Positions 55,733 through 64,000 of a DNA stretch of 64,000 nucleotides are shown here, piece by piece. Within the stretch, counting starts at the first letter, position 1. Each line of letters starts with the position of its first letter. The DNA is taken from positions 372,001 to 436,000 of the forward strand of contig NZ_JAKWJP010000003.1 in assembly GCF_022761035.1 (NCBI RefSeq), written 5' to 3'. This DNA comes from Microbacterium sp. SS28. Lineage in GTDB: Bacteria > Actinomycetota > Actinomycetes > Actinomycetales > Microbacteriaceae. The position numbers were made by a program, and so were the translations under genes. The notes below the pieces were generated by a model. The model was given only the letters and a program-made list of their open reading frames with translations, was not told the origin of the DNA and ran no database searches.

Positions 55733-56566
55733 GTGGCCCTGCGTCGCTCGATCTACAAGTCGCCCGCCCAGCTGCGGGCGCTCGTCGAGCCGGGCCTCAT
55801 CACGGCGGCGGCGCTGGACGCGGTCCGCGCGCTCGTCGCCCCCGGAGTGACGACACTCGAGCTGGATGCCGCCGCCTACGACGTCATCCGCTCGAGGGGC
55901 GCGCGCTCCAACTTCCAGATGGTGCGCGGGTATCGCCACACGATCTGCGCCTCGGTCAACGAGCAGGTCGTGCACGGCATCCCCTCGGGCCGCCCGCTCG
56001 AGCCCGGCGACATCCTGTCGATCGACGCGGGGGCGGAGTTCCAGGGATGGAACGGCGACTCTGCATTCACGATCGTCGTGCCCGACCCGGACCGCCCCGA
56101 GATCGTCGCTGAGCGCGAGGAGCTCTCCCGCGTGACGGAGGGCTCGCTGTGGGCGGGGATCGCGGCGCTCACGTCGGCCCGCAGCCTCGGTGAGATCGGA
56201 GCCGCGATCCAGGGGCACATCGATGCGTCGGGTCACGGCTACGGCATCCTGCGCGACTACGTCGGCCACGGCATCGGGCGCAAGATGCACGAGTCTCCGT
56301 CGGTCTTCAACTATCGCGTCCAGGACCCGGGCCCCGACGTGCGGCCCGGTCTCGCCCTCGCGATCGAGCCCATGGTCGTGATCGGCGACCAGGAGACGCA
56401 CATCGAGGACGACGGCTGGACGGTTTCGACGATCGACGGCACGGCGGGGTCCCACTGGGAGCACAGCGTCGCAGTGCACGAAGACGGAATCTGGGTGTTC
56501 ACGGCACCCGACGGTGGCAAGGCGGGACTCGCGCCGTTCGGCGTGACGCCCGTCCCTGTGGCATAA
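55733..56566 (+). CDS. map: Methionine aminopeptidase, type I
   Basis: The 277-residue metalloenzyme removes the initiator Met. All five metal ligands are visible: Asp98 (SIDAGAEF), Asp109 (NGDSAFT), His179 (GHGIGRKMHESP), Glu212 (IEPM) and Glu243 (WEHSVAVHEDG); the HGIPS His is also present. GTG start, 4 bp after adk. The secY-adk-map order is the usual actinobacterial arrangement. Confidence 0.97.
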   Translation: MALRRSIYKSPAQLRALVEPGLITAAALDAVRALVAPGVTTLELDAAAYDVIRSRGARSNFQMVRGYRHTICASVNEQVVHGIPSGRPLEPGDILSIDAGAEFQGWNGDSAFTIVVPDPDRPEIVAEREELSRVTEGSLWAGIAALTSARSLGEIGAAIQGHIDASGHGYGILRDYVGHGIGRKMHESPSVFNYRVQDPGPDVRPGLALAIEPMVVIGDQETHIEDDGWTVSTIDGTAGSHWEHSVAVHEDGIWVFTAPDGGKAGLAPFGVTPVPVA

Positions 56567-56576
56567 GGAGAGCGGC

Positions 56577-57251
56577 ATGGCCGAGCGCAAGGTGAACTGG
56601 TTCGCGATCTGGATCAGTATCGGGGTCGTGGTGGCTCTCGTCGTCGTGGCGGGGCTCGTCATCTGGATGAACAGCGCGTCCTCCGCGCCGGGGGAGGCAC
56701 CGAAGGCGTCGAACATCAACGCCGAGACCGGCGCGATCGCGGTCGGCGACGGGACGAACCAGCTCGACACCTACATCGACTTCATGTGCCCGGTCTGCAA
56801 CCAGTTCGAGCAGCTCTACGGCGAGACGATCGAGGGCCTCGTCGACGACGGGTCGACGACGCTCAACATCCACCCGATCTCGATCCTCGACCGCGCGTCG
56901 CAGGGCACGGAGTTCTCGACCCGCTCCGCGAGCGCCATGTACTGCGTCGCGGTGGCCGATGCCGACGCATCCCTCCCGTTCATGCAGTCCATGTACGAGA
57001 ACCAGCCGGAAGAGGGCTCGACGGGCCTGACGGATGAGCAGATCCTCGCGATCGCCTCGGATGTCGGAGTCACGGGGATCGACGACTGCGTCAACGACGG
57101 CCGCTACATGAAGTACGTCACAGACATCACCGACAAGACGCCCGTCAAGCCGGGCGCCCGCGGGATCGGCACACCTACTGTGCTGCTGAACGGCGAGTTC
57201 GTCGAGCTCACGGGCGACCCGCAGGCCGACCTCGTCGCGGCCCTGCAGTAG
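56577..57251 (+). CDS. Membrane-anchored DsbA-like thioredoxin-fold oxidoreductase
   Basis: The protein has 224 residues: one N-terminal membrane anchor (WFAIWISIGVVVALVVVAGL) and an extracytoplasmic thioredoxin domain with CPVC at residues 71-74 (FMCPVCNQFEQLY) and a cis-Pro region GIGTPTVLLNG near 198. This is the DsbA/thioredoxin_4 class, which oxidises or isomerises disulfides of exported proteins. AAGGAGAG precedes the ATG, 10 bp after map. The window's surface proteins are rich in paired Cys, so they are possible substrates (inference). Confidence 0.9.
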   Translation: MAERKVNWFAIWISIGVVVALVVVAGLVIWMNSASSAPGEAPKASNINAETGAIAVGDGTNQLDTYIDFMCPVCNQFEQLYGETIEGLVDDGSTTLNIHPISILDRASQGTEFSTRSASAMYCVAVADADASLPFMQSMYENQPEEGSTGLTDEQILAIASDVGVTGIDDCVNDGRYMKYVTDITDKTPVKPGARGIGTPTVLLNGEFVELTGDPQADLVAALQ

Positions 57252-57310
57252 GCCCCGTCCTCGCCCCGGCTGAGAAGCGGCCGGGAAGGCGGGGGAGCGT
57301 GAAGCACGGT

Positions 57311-57339
57311 TTGCCGAGGCATCCGATATCACGTATGCT
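57311..57339 (+). promoter_or_regulatory. infA / alpha operon promoter
   Basis: TTGCCG (57311-57316) and TATGCT (57334-57339) are 17 bp apart. The predicted leader to infA is about 90 nt. This probably drives infA-rpmJ-rpsM-rpsK. Confidence 0.7.
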
Positions 57340-57434
57340 TGATCTTTGGTGCGTTGCGCCTTCATTGGCGTGTCGCAGCACCGAAACCCCATCCACGCAG
57401 ATCGACCGGTCTGCACGAAAACGATAGCGAGCGT

Positions 57435-57656
57435 ATGGCGAAGAAAGACGGTGTCATCGAGATCGAAGGCGTGATCTCCGAGGCGCTGCCCAACGCGATG
57501 TTCCGCGTTGAGCTGAGCAACGGGCACAAGGTCCTCGCCACGATCTCGGGCAAGATGCGGCAGAACTACATCCGCATCATCCCCGAGGACCGCGTGGTCG
57601 TGGAGCTCAGCCCCTACGACCTGACCCGCGGCCGAATCGTCTACCGCTACCGCTAG
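57435..57656 (+). CDS. infA: Translation initiation factor IF-1
   Basis: The 73-residue OB-fold protein blocks the A site during initiation. It starts [20 protein letters not shown] and ends in RIVYRYR; the length is normal. The frame stays open upstream to 57339, but only ATG 57435 gives the conserved N-terminus. It stands behind its own promoter, before rpmJ. Confidence 0.98.
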   Translation: MAKKDGVIEIEGVISEALPNAMFRVELSNGHKVLATISGKMRQNYIRIIPEDRVVVELSPYDLTRGRIVYRYR

Positions 57657-57722
57657 ACCGGTCGAGAAGTAACACCCCAGGCGCTTCCGCCTGCCCGGTG
57701 AAGACAGCGAAACAGGAACATC

Positions 57723-57839
57723 ATGAAGGTCAACCCCTCCGTCAAGCCCATCTGCGACCACTGCAAGGTCATCCGTCGCCACGGTCGCGTCATGGTCATC
57801 TGCAAGAGCAACCCGCGTCACAAGCAGCGCCAGGGCTGA
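57723..57839 (+). CDS. rpmJ: 50S ribosomal protein L36 (zinc-binding form)
   Basis: The 38-residue bL36 starts [20 protein letters not shown]. It keeps the zinc ribbon ligands Cys11, Cys14, Cys27 and the His near residue 32-33 in [12 protein letters not shown], so this is the C+ zinc form. ATG at 57723 follows an AGGAACATC stretch. It lies between infA and rpsM, the usual place. Confidence 0.97.
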   Translation: MKVNPSVKPICDHCKVIRRHGRVMVICKSNPRHKQRQG

Positions 57840-57844
57840 CGCCG

Positions 57845-57864
57845 ACGGATGCCGCGGCATCCGT
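57845..57864 (+). other. 20-bp perfect palindrome after rpmJ
   Basis: ACGGATGCCG followed at once by CGGCATCCGT, 5 bp after the rpmJ stop, then TTCTGCG. It combines the GGATGCC and GGCATCC words found at other gene boundaries and may act as a transcript end or processing site. Confidence 0.55.
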
Positions 57865-57991
57865 TCTGCGATCCCATAACTCAATACGCATACAGGCAGG
57901 GTCAGATCCGTCCGCGAGGACGGGGACACCTCGGGCGGAGGCCCGGGCACCGATCCTGCTCCACACCTCCACTCACTCCCAGGAGAACCGC

Positions 57992-58366
57992 ATGGCCCGT
58001 CTTGCCGGCGTTGACATCCCGCGCGACAAGCGCGTGGTGATCGCCCTCACCTACATCTACGGCGTCGGCCGTACCCGCTCGAACGAGATCCTCGCCGCAA
58101 CCGAGATCGACGAGAGCATCCGCGTCAAGGACCTCACCGACGACCAGCTCGTCGCGCTCCGCGACTACATCGAGGCCAACCTCAAGGTCGAAGGTGACCT
58201 CCGCCGTGAGGTTGCCGCCGACATCCGCCGCAAGGTCGAGATCGGCTCGTACGAGGGCATCCGCCACCGTCGTGGCCTCCCCGTGCGCGGTCAGCGCACG
58301 AAGACGAACGCACGTACCCGCAAGGGCCCGAAGCGCACCGTCGCCGGCAAGAAGAAGGCGCGCTAA
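57992..58366 (+). CDS. rpsM: 30S ribosomal protein S13
   Basis: The 124-residue uS13 of the 30S head, contacting the P-site tRNA. It starts [20 protein letters not shown] and has [20 protein letters not shown] near the C-terminus. AGGAGAA lies 7 bp before the ATG. The 150 bp upstream hold only the palindrome and no gene. Confidence 0.98.
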   Translation: MARLAGVDIPRDKRVVIALTYIYGVGRTRSNEILAATEIDESIRVKDLTDDQLVALRDYIEANLKVEGDLRREVAADIRRKVEIGSYEGIRHRRGLPVRGQRTKTNARTRKGPKRTVAGKKKAR

Positions 58367-58400
58367 GGCGCGGCCCCCCAGGGTTTAGGAGAGCAGAGAA

Positions 58401-58799
58401 ATGGCACAGGCCAAGTCCGCCGCGCGCAAGCCGCGCCGCAAGGAGAAGAAGAACATCGCGCTGGGCCAGGCCCACATCAAGTCGACGTTCAACAACACGA
58501 TCGTCTCGATCACGGACCCGTCGGGCGCCGTCATCAGCTGGGCGTCCTCGGGTGGCGTGGGCTTCAAGGGCTCGCGCAAGTCGACGCCGTACGCCGCCGG
58601 CATGGCCGCGGAGTCCGCTGCCCGCCAGGCGCAGGAGCACGGCGTCAAGAAGGTCGACGTCTTCGTGAAGGGCCCGGGTTCGGGCCGCGAGACCGCGATC
58701 CGCTCGCTGACCGCCGCCGGCCTCGAGGTGGGGTCCATCCAGGACGTCACCCCCCAGGCCCACAACGGCTGCCGTCCCCCGAAGCGCCGCCGCGTCTGA
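58401..58799 (+). CDS. rpsK: 30S ribosomal protein S11
   Basis: The 132-residue uS11 of the 30S platform. It contains [20 protein letters not shown] and the C-terminal [18 protein letters not shown], with the conserved Asn-Gly after His. AGGAGAGCAGAG precedes the ATG, 34 bp after rpsM. No rpsD follows; here rpoA comes next. Confidence 0.98.
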   Translation: MAQAKSAARKPRRKEKKNIALGQAHIKSTFNNTIVSITDPSGAVISWASSGGVGFKGSRKSTPYAAGMAAESAARQAQEHGVKKVDVFVKGPGSGRETAIRSLTAAGLEVGSIQDVTPQAHNGCRPPKRRRV

Positions 58800-58808
58800 C
58801 GCTTTTCG

Positions 58809-58838
58809 CCGCTGGGCACGCGTGAGCGTGCCCGGCGG
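58809..58838 (+). terminator. Stem-loop after rpsK
   Basis: CCGCTGGGCACGC (58809-58821) pairs with 58826-58838 (one G-T) around GTGA, 10 bp after the stop. Its CACGCGTGAGCGTG core is the same as in the terminator at 43524-43561. Confidence 0.6.
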
Positions 58839-58886
58839 CCTACTCCGTTGTTGAGTAGGCCGTCAGAGGCGGCCACATCGATCCAT

Positions 58887-58912
58887 CGGGATGCGTCTCC
58901 GACGGCATCCCG
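58887..58912 (+). other. GGATGC/GCATCC stem-loop before rpoA
   Basis: CGGGATGC (58887-58894) pairs perfectly with 58905-58912; the 10-nt loop has a further GTC/GAC pairing. It is one of the recurrent GGATGC-armed hairpins. Confidence 0.45.
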
Positions 58913-58980
58913 CATCAAAACTCAACATCACACCCACCGCACGTGTCATATAGCGGGCACGTGATCGAAAGGAACACATA

Positions 58981-59970
58981 GTGCTCATCGCACAGCGTCC
59001 CACCCTGACCGAGGAGAAGATCGGGGAGTTCCGCAGCCGGTTCGTCATCGAGCCGCTCGAGCCCGGCTTCGGCTACACGATCGGCAACGCGCTGCGTCGC
59101 AGCCTCCTCTCGTCGATCCCCGGCGCGGCCGTAACGAGCATCCGCATCGACGGCGTCCTCCACGAGTTCAGCACCATTCCCGGTGTCAAGGAGGATGTCA
59201 CCGAGATCATCCTCAACATCAAGCAGCTCGTCGTCTCGAGCGAGCGCGATGAGCCCATCACGGCGTACCTGCGCAAGACGGGTGCCGGCGAGGTCACGGC
59301 GGCGGACATCTCCGCCCCCGCGGGCGTCGAGGTGCACAACCCCGAGCTCGTCATCGCGACCCTCAACGACACCGCGAAGTTCGAGCTCGAGCTCACGATC
59401 GAGCGTGGCCGCGGCTACGTCTCGGCGACGCAGAACCGCAACGAGTACGCCGAGGCCGGTCAGGTCCCCGTCGACTCGATCTACTCGCCCGTGCTCAAGG
59501 TCAGCTACCGCGTCGACGCGACCCGTGCCGGTGAGCGCACCGACTTCGACAAGCTCGTCCTGGACGTCGAGTCGAAGCCGTCGATCGCCCCGCGCGACGC
59601 CGTCGCCTCTGCCGGCCGCACCCTGACGGAGCTCTTCGGCCTGGCCCGCGAGCTCAACGTCGAGGCCGAGGGCATCGAGATCGGCCCCGCGCCGGTCGAG
59701 ACGGTCCTCTCCAACGAGTTGTCGATGCCGATCGAGGACCTCGATCTGTCGGTCCGCTCGTACAACTGCCTCAAGCGCGAGGGCATCAACACGGTCTCGG
59801 AGCTCGTCGCCCTGTCGGAGACGCAGCTCATGAATATCCGCAACTTCGGTCAGAAGTCGGTCGACGAGGTGCGCGACAAGCTCATCTCGCTCGGTCTGTC
59901 GCTCAAGGACTCGGTCCCCGGGTTCGACGGCGCGCACTTCTACGGCGGCTACGACGACGAGACCATCTGA
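58981..59970 (+). CDS. rpoA: RNA polymerase alpha subunit
   Basis: The 329-residue alpha subunit. The N-terminal dimerisation domain contains [20 protein letters not shown] and the C-terminal domain (about 240-310) contains the DNA-binding [18 protein letters not shown] and [22 protein letters not shown] start with AAAGGAACA upstream. The gap from rpsK holds two hairpins and two GCACGTG copies (58939-58945, 58957-58963) 18 bp apart; whether they matter for regulation is unknown. Confidence 0.98.
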   Translation: MLIAQRPTLTEEKIGEFRSRFVIEPLEPGFGYTIGNALRRSLLSSIPGAAVTSIRIDGVLHEFSTIPGVKEDVTEIILNIKQLVVSSERDEPITAYLRKTGAGEVTAADISAPAGVEVHNPELVIATLNDTAKFELELTIERGRGYVSATQNRNEYAEAGQVPVDSIYSPVLKVSYRVDATRAGERTDFDKLVLDVESKPSIAPRDAVASAGRTLTELFGLARELNVEAEGIEIGPAPVETVLSNELSMPIEDLDLSVRSYNCLKREGINTVSELVALSETQLMNIRNFGQKSVDEVRDKLISLGLSLKDSVPGFDGAHFYGGYDDETI

Positions 59971-59972
59971 CG

Positions 59973-60013
59973 GGATGCCGCAGACCCGGCGTGAAGCCGG
60001 GTGCGCAGCATCC
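59973..60013 (+). other. Stem-loop between rpoA and rplQ
   Basis: An inner stem ACCCGGC/GCCGGGT (59984-59990 with 59996-60002) sits inside outer GGATGC/GCATCC arms (59973-59978 with 60008-60013) with an internal loop. It is followed by GACTTTTTCCC after 10 bp, so partial termination is possible. Confidence 0.45.
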
Positions 60014-60047
60014 GTGAGACCGACTTTTTCCCACTGGAGTAATTGAT

Positions 60048-60608
60048 ATGCCCAAGCCCACGAAGGGTCCCCGCCTCGGAGGCGGCCCCGCCCACGAGCG
60101 CCTGCTGCTTGCGAACCTCGCGGCCGCCCTCTTCACGCACAAGTCGATCACGACGACCGAGACGAAGGCCAAGCGCGTGCGTCCGCTCGCCGAGCGCCTC
60201 GTGACGTTCGCGAAGCGCGGCGACCTGCACGCGCGTCGTCGCGTGCTGTCGGTCATCGGTGACAAGGAAGTCGTGCACGTCCTGTTCACCGAGATCGCGC
60301 CGCTCGTCGCCGAGCGCGAGGGTGGCTACACCCGCATCACGAAGGTCGGCAACCGCAAGGGCGACAACGCCCCCATGGCCGTCATCGAGCTCGTCCTCGA
60401 GCCCGTGACCAAGAAGGCCAAGGCGAAGAAGGCTGCGCCTGCCGCCGCCGCGCCCGTCGCCGAGGAGCCCGCCGAGGACGAGGTCGTCGAGACCCCGGCC
60501 GACGAGGCAGCCGAGGCCGGCGCCGAGTCGCCCGAGGAGGGCGCTGCCGCTGAGGCCGCCGCCGAGGACGCCGTCGTCGAGGAGACCCCCGCGGAGAAGG
60601 CCGAGTAA
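60048..60608 (+). CDS. rplQ: 50S ribosomal protein L17 with acidic C-terminal tail
   Basis: The 186-residue bL17; the usual core is about 120 residues. Core: [40 protein letters not shown] and [21 protein letters not shown] tail of about 60 residues is Ala/Glu-rich ([20 protein letters not shown]), an exaggerated form of the tail seen in actinobacterial L17. It ends the ribosomal block; a strong terminator follows. Confidence 0.97.
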   Translation: MPKPTKGPRLGGGPAHERLLLANLAAALFTHKSITTTETKAKRVRPLAERLVTFAKRGDLHARRRVLSVIGDKEVVHVLFTEIAPLVAEREGGYTRITKVGNRKGDNAPMAVIELVLEPVTKKAKAKKAAPAAAAPVAEEPAEDEVVETPADEAAEAGAESPEEGAAAEAAAEDAVVEETPAEKAE

Positions 60609-60641
60609 TACGGCCCCGCCGGGCAACCGGCATCCTGCATC

Positions 60642-60679
60642 GCGAAACCCGCGTGAGCCCCGGCTCACGCGGGTTTCGC
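60642..60679 (+). terminator. Terminator after rplQ
   Basis: Positions 60642-60657 pair perfectly with 60664-60679 (16 bp) with a small GC loop, closing the alpha operon. Confidence 0.75.
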
Positions 60680-60748
60680 CGTTGCGGGCCCTCGACGCGC
60701 TAGTCTGAGCCCAGCCCTCGGGGAAGAGGGTGTGGGGTTCCAGGGGGC

Positions 60749-62956
60749 GTGGTGACGCGCATTTCCGGCGAGCGGACCGTCGGGTCCGACGAGGTCGAGC
60801 AGGCTGCGGTGACGACTCAGTGGGTCGGGACACCCCAGCCCCGTCGTCGTGCGGGCCTCTCGATCTACTCGATCCTGCTCATCATGCTGCTGTCCGTCAG
60901 CGTGCTCTCGAGCATCGTCGTCGGCGTCATCGGCTACGTCAACGGCACACAGGCGCTGCGCGCGATCGCGACCGACAAGCTCGTCGAGATCCGCGAGAAC
61001 CGCGCCCGCGAGGTCGTCGCGCTGTTCGAGACGATCGAGAACTCCGTGCGGCTGTCGGCCAAGAACGACACGAGCAAGCAGGCGATCGTCGCCTTCACCG
61101 ACGGATTCCAGCAGCTGCAGGACGCCCGGCTCGATGCCGAAGCATCCGCCGCCGTCGACGACTACTACGACGAGACGTTCGCGACGCAGCTCTCCGAGGC
61201 GACGGGCGTCGACGTCGACGGAGCCGCTTTCGCGCCGACGGATGCCGCGGCCGAGTACCTCCAGTACAACTACGTCATCCCGTACGAGACGTGGGAGGAC
61301 GCGATCCTCGTCGACGACGCGGGCGACGGCAGCGCCTGGTCGGCCGCGCATGCGAAGTACCACGACTACTACCGGTCGATGACGGAGCTGCACCGCTTCG
61401 AAGACGTGCTCATGCTCGACACGCAGGGCAACATCGTCTACACGGCCTTCAAGGGCGTGGATCTCGGGGCCAACCTGCTCGAGGGCCCCTACCGGCTGTC
61501 GAACCTCGCGGCCGCGTATCGCGAGGTCATGAGCCGCAACATCGTGGGCGACGTCGTGCTGTCGGACTTCGCCGCCTACAGTCCGAGCCTCGGCAACCCG
61601 GCCGGCTGGGCCGTGACGCCGATCGCGGTCGACGACCAGATCGTCGGGGCGCTCGCGATCGAGCTGCCGGTCGACCGCATCAACGAGGTCATGACCGTCG
61701 ACGGGCAATGGGCCGACAACGGACTGGGCGACACGGGCGAGACCTATCTCGTGGGCCGCGACGGCACTATGCGGTCGATCTCGCGCGAGCTGCAGGCTTC
61801 GCCCGAGACCTACGAAGAGGCGGCGGTGGCCGCCGGACTCCCGCCCGCGGCAGCCGCGCTGAGCGTGCAGAACGGCAACACGCTCCTGCACCAGCTCGTG
61901 AGCGGCGACGCCGTGACGCGGGCGCTGTCCGGCGAGGACGGCGCGATCGTCGAGCGGGACTACCTCGGGCGCGAGGCCATCACGGCGTACTCGCCTATCG
62001 CGGTCGATTCGCTCGGATGGGTCATCGTCGCGCAGGAGGCCTACAGCGAGGCGATGGCGCCCGTCGAGGACTTCACGCGCAACCTCATCCTCTCGACGGC
62101 CGCCATGATCATCTTCGTCTGCCTGCTCTCGCTCGTGCTCGCACAGGTCTTCGTGCGGCCGCTCCGACGGCTCAAGCTCGCGGCGCAGCGGATCGCGGCG
62201 GGCGAGGAGGGCGTCCAGGTCGACGCGGGGTCCAGCGACGAGCTCGCGGACGTCGCTGGGGCGTTCAACGACATGAGCCACAGCCTGCAGGTCAAGTCCA
62301 ACCTCATCGAGCAGCAGGAGAAGGCCAACGAGGCACTGATCCTGTCGTTCATGCCCGAAGGGATCGCCGATCGCTACAAGCACGGCGACGACGCCATCAC
62401 GCAGGACAACGACGACGTCACGGTCATCTTCGCCGACATCGTCGGCTTCGAGGAGCTCGCGCTGACACTGTCGTCCGGAGAAGCGGTGACGCGGCTCAAC
62501 GACCTCATCCGCATCTTCGACGAGGCCGCCGAGCGCTACGGAGTCGAGCGTGTGCGCACGACGCGCCAGTCATACGTCGCGAGTGTCGGCCTCGGGACCC
62601 CCCGCGTCGACAACGCGCGCCGTGCCGTCGAGTTCGCGATGGAGCTGCACACGATCCTCGAGCGGTACTCGACGCAGCAGGGGGTCGACCTCGATCTGCG
62701 CGCGGGCCTGGACTCGGGCCAGGTGACGAGCGGCCTCATCGGCCGCGCCCGCATCGTCTACGACATGTGGGGCGATGCCGTGAACCTCGCCTACCGGGTG
62801 CAGGGCGACTACGACGAGGCCGGCATCTACATCACGCAGCGTGTCGCCGACCGCATCCCCGACACCATCTCGGTCGCGCCGGCGGGCGAGGTCTCGACCA
62901 AGAGCGGCAGCCAGCGCGTGTGGCGCGTCGTGACGGCCGTGACGGTCGCCGAGTGA
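60749..62956 (+). CDS. Membrane sensor with HAMP and degenerate class III adenylate/guanylate cyclase domain
   Basis: The protein has 735 residues: membrane helix (about 35-62), a large extracytoplasmic sensor region of Cache-like layout (about 65-440, with DVLMLDTQGNIVYTAFKGVD and VGRDGTMRSIS), a second helix (about 447-470), HAMP, a coiled segment, and a cyclase domain (about 555-735). In the cyclase domain the first metal Asp is present (FADIVGFE, Asp563), as are Asp672, Asn679 and Arg683 (YDMWGDAVNLAYRV). The usual K-x-x-GD motif with the second metal Asp is RTTRQ (603-607), so Gln607 replaces Asp. Catalysis is doubtful. A GTG pair at 60749/60752 starts it; a TAGTCT -10 lies at 60701. The MscS-type gene follows. 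Confidence 0.88.
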   Translation: MVTRISGERTVGSDEVEQAAVTTQWVGTPQPRRRAGLSIYSILLIMLLSVSVLSSIVVGVIGYVNGTQALRAIATDKLVEIRENRAREVVALFETIENSVRLSAKNDTSKQAIVAFTDGFQQLQDARLDAEASAAVDDYYDETFATQLSEATGVDVDGAAFAPTDAAAEYLQYNYVIPYETWEDAILVDDAGDGSAWSAAHAKYHDYYRSMTELHRFEDVLMLDTQGNIVYTAFKGVDLGANLLEGPYRLSNLAAAYREVMSRNIVGDVVLSDFAAYSPSLGNPAGWAVTPIAVDDQIVGALAIELPVDRINEVMTVDGQWADNGLGDTGETYLVGRDGTMRSISRELQASPETYEEAAVAAGLPPAAAALSVQNGNTLLHQLVSGDAVTRALSGEDGAIVERDYLGREAITAYSPIAVDSLGWVIVAQEAYSEAMAPVEDFTRNLILSTAAMIIFVCLLSLVLAQVFVRPLRRLKLAAQRIAAGEEGVQVDAGSSDELADVAGAFNDMSHSLQVKSNLIEQQEKANEALILSFMPEGIADRYKHGDDAITQDNDDVTVIFADIVGFEELALTLSSGEAVTRLNDLIRIFDEAAERYGVERVRTTRQSYVASVGLGTPRVDNARRAVEFAMELHTILERYSTQQGVDLDLRAGLDSGQVTSGLIGRARIVYDMWGDAVNLAYRVQGDYDEAGIYITQRVADRIPDTISVAPAGEVSTKSGSQRVWRVVTAVTVAE

Positions 62957-62995
62957 TGAGGCATCGCGTGTCGGCGCGGGGGCAGGGGTGATCCG

Positions 62996-64000
62996 ATGAG
63001 CGACATCGCGTCGCAGCCCTGGTTCTGGCCCGCCGTCATCGTCTCGGTCGGACTGCCGCTGATGCTGATCGGGCTGACCGAGCTGTCGAACATGCTGCTG
63101 CGGTCCGGCAGCCGTGCCGCTCCGATCGTCCTGATGGTGCGCAACTACCTCGTGCCGGTCGCCGGGGTGCTCGTGCTGCTGAGTCAGCCGGGCGCGTGGG
63201 AGGGATCGGGCACCTGGCCTCGCGTCATCTGGACGATCTTCGGCCTGCTCGTCATCGTCGTCACGATCAACGCCGTCAACCACCTCGTGTTCCACCGGGC
63301 CGAGAAGGGGTCGTGGCGCGACCGGTTCCCGACGATCTTCAGCGACCTCATCCGGTTCGTGTTCATCATCGTCGGCATCGCGCTCGTGTTCTGGTGGGTG
63401 TGGGATGCCGATGTCGCGGGCGTGTTCGCAGCCCTCGGCATCACCTCGATCGTCGTGGGCCTCGCGCTGCAGAACGCCGTCGGGTCGATCGTGTCGGGGC
63501 TCTTCCTCATCTTCGAGGCGCCCTTCCAGCTCGGCGACTGGATCGAGACGGGCGGCACGCGCGGTCAGATCATCGAGGTCAACTGGCGCGCCGTGCACCT
63601 CGACACGGGCAACGGCATCGTCGTCATGCCGACGGCCGAGCTCGCAGAGGGCTCGTTCACGAACCTCAGCCGCGCCGCCGACCCGTACGCCGCCGTCACG
63701 GAGGTCGAGTTCGCGACGGACGACCCGCCGCTGCGCGTGCGCGAGATGCTCGTCGACGTCGCACGCGACATCCCGCGCGTTTCGCCGGATCGGGAGCCCT
63801 CGGTCTCGACGGCGGGCGGCGCGAAGTACCGCATCTCGATCCCGCTGCAGTCGCCGGGCGACGAGGGCGCCGTCGTGGACGCCTTCACGACGCGGCTCTG
63901 GTACGCCGCGCGTCGCGCCGACCTGCATCTGGACGGCGACGTCACCGACGACTGGAACAGCCCCCAGCGGCTGCTGGAGGGCCTGCGTCAGATCGCGCCG
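62996..64000 (+). CDS. MscS-family mechanosensitive ion channel (3' partial)
   Basis: 335 codons are visible and the frame is open at the right edge. ATG 62996 has AGGGG 7 bp upstream. There are several N-terminal membrane helices and then the MscS pore helix and beta domain: GVFAALGITSIVVGLALQNA, VGSIVSGLFLIFEAPFQLGD, WIETGG and RGQIIEVNWRAVHLDTGNG. These channels release solutes on hypo-osmotic shock. The C-terminal part seen so far goes beyond the MscS beta domain. It lies 39 bp after the cyclase-like sensor and is probably co-transcribed, suggesting a functional link. Confidence 0.92.
   Translation, partial: MSDIASQPWFWPAVIVSVGLPLMLIGLTELSNMLLRSGSRAAPIVLMVRNYLVPVAGVLVLLSQPGAWEGSGTWPRVIWTIFGLLVIVVTINAVNHLVFHRAEKGSWRDRFPTIFSDLIRFVFIIVGIALVFWWVWDADVAGVFAALGITSIVVGLALQNAVGSIVSGLFLIFEAPFQLGDWIETGGTRGQIIEVNWRAVHLDTGNGIVVMPTAELAEGSFTNLSRAADPYAAVTEVEFATDDPPLRVREMLVDVARDIPRVSPDREPSVSTAGGAKYRISIPLQSPGDEGAVVDAFTTRLWYAARRADLHLDGDVTDDWNSPQRLLEGLRQIAP

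Noticed and set aside
60682..60706. TTGCGG / TAGTCT promoter before the cyclase-like gene
   Set aside because: The spacer is only 13 bp. The -10 alone may be real, but no acceptable -35 is visible.

Overview
The window is a high-GC chromosomal segment from an actinobacterium, most probably a Microbacteriaceae relative such as Microbacterium. The basis is codon use (nearly always C or G in third position), frequent GTG and a likely TTG start, Actinobacteria-type ribosomal protein lengths, WXG100/EccC genes, and an intergenic repeat of a kind I associate with Microbacteriaceae genomes. Every gene I can support is on the + strand. I saw no tRNA, rRNA, IS element, integrase or CRISPR array.

Region 1 (1-15227) is a tightly coupled cluster joining two modules. 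First comes the common MoxR ATPase / DUF58 / transglutaminase-like membrane protein trio. It runs, mostly through 4-bp ATGA or GTGA overlaps, into a type VII secretion (T7SS) module: an FHA protein, a Thr-motif membrane protein, an EccC/EssC-type triple ATPase with its own FHA domain, two WXG100-type small proteins, a candidate secreted effector and three unrecognised proteins. EccB, EccD, EccE and mycosin are absent. The transglutaminase-like protein lacks the catalytic Cys and His.

Region 2 (15228-20390) is the str operon (rpsL, rpsG, fusA, tuf) behind a clear promoter, with perfect stem-loops at the rpsG/fusA and fusA/tuf junctions. After tuf come an interspersed repeat, a strong terminator and a small antitoxin-like gene.

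Region 3 (20391-43693) is the most unusual part: about 23 kb of surface-protein genes between the str and S10 operons. It encodes two giant LPVTG-anchored proteins of about 3787 and 3047 residues and a 529-residue LAVTG-anchored protein. The two giants share a long HRWY-type signal peptide, similar promoters, DUF11-like stalk repeats and near-identical C-terminal DNA. Their heads differ: one has a von Willebrand A domain, the other a lectin-like domain. All three proteins share an anchor-proximal Cys-flanked domain that I do not recognise. The third gene has a leader of consecutive hairpins.

Region 4 (43694-60679) is the S10-spc-alpha block: rpsJ rplC rplD rplW rplB rpsS rplV rpsC rplP rpmC rpsQ rplN rplX rplE rpsH rplF rplR rpsE rpmD rplO secY adk map, a DsbA-like gene, infA rpmJ rpsM rpsK rpoA rplQ. 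No rpsN lies between rplE and rpsH. Several ribosomal proteins carry Lys/Ala- or Glu/Ala-rich tails.

Region 5 (60680-64000) holds a membrane sensor with a class III cyclase domain missing one metal-binding Asp, followed by an MscS-type channel gene cut by the window end.
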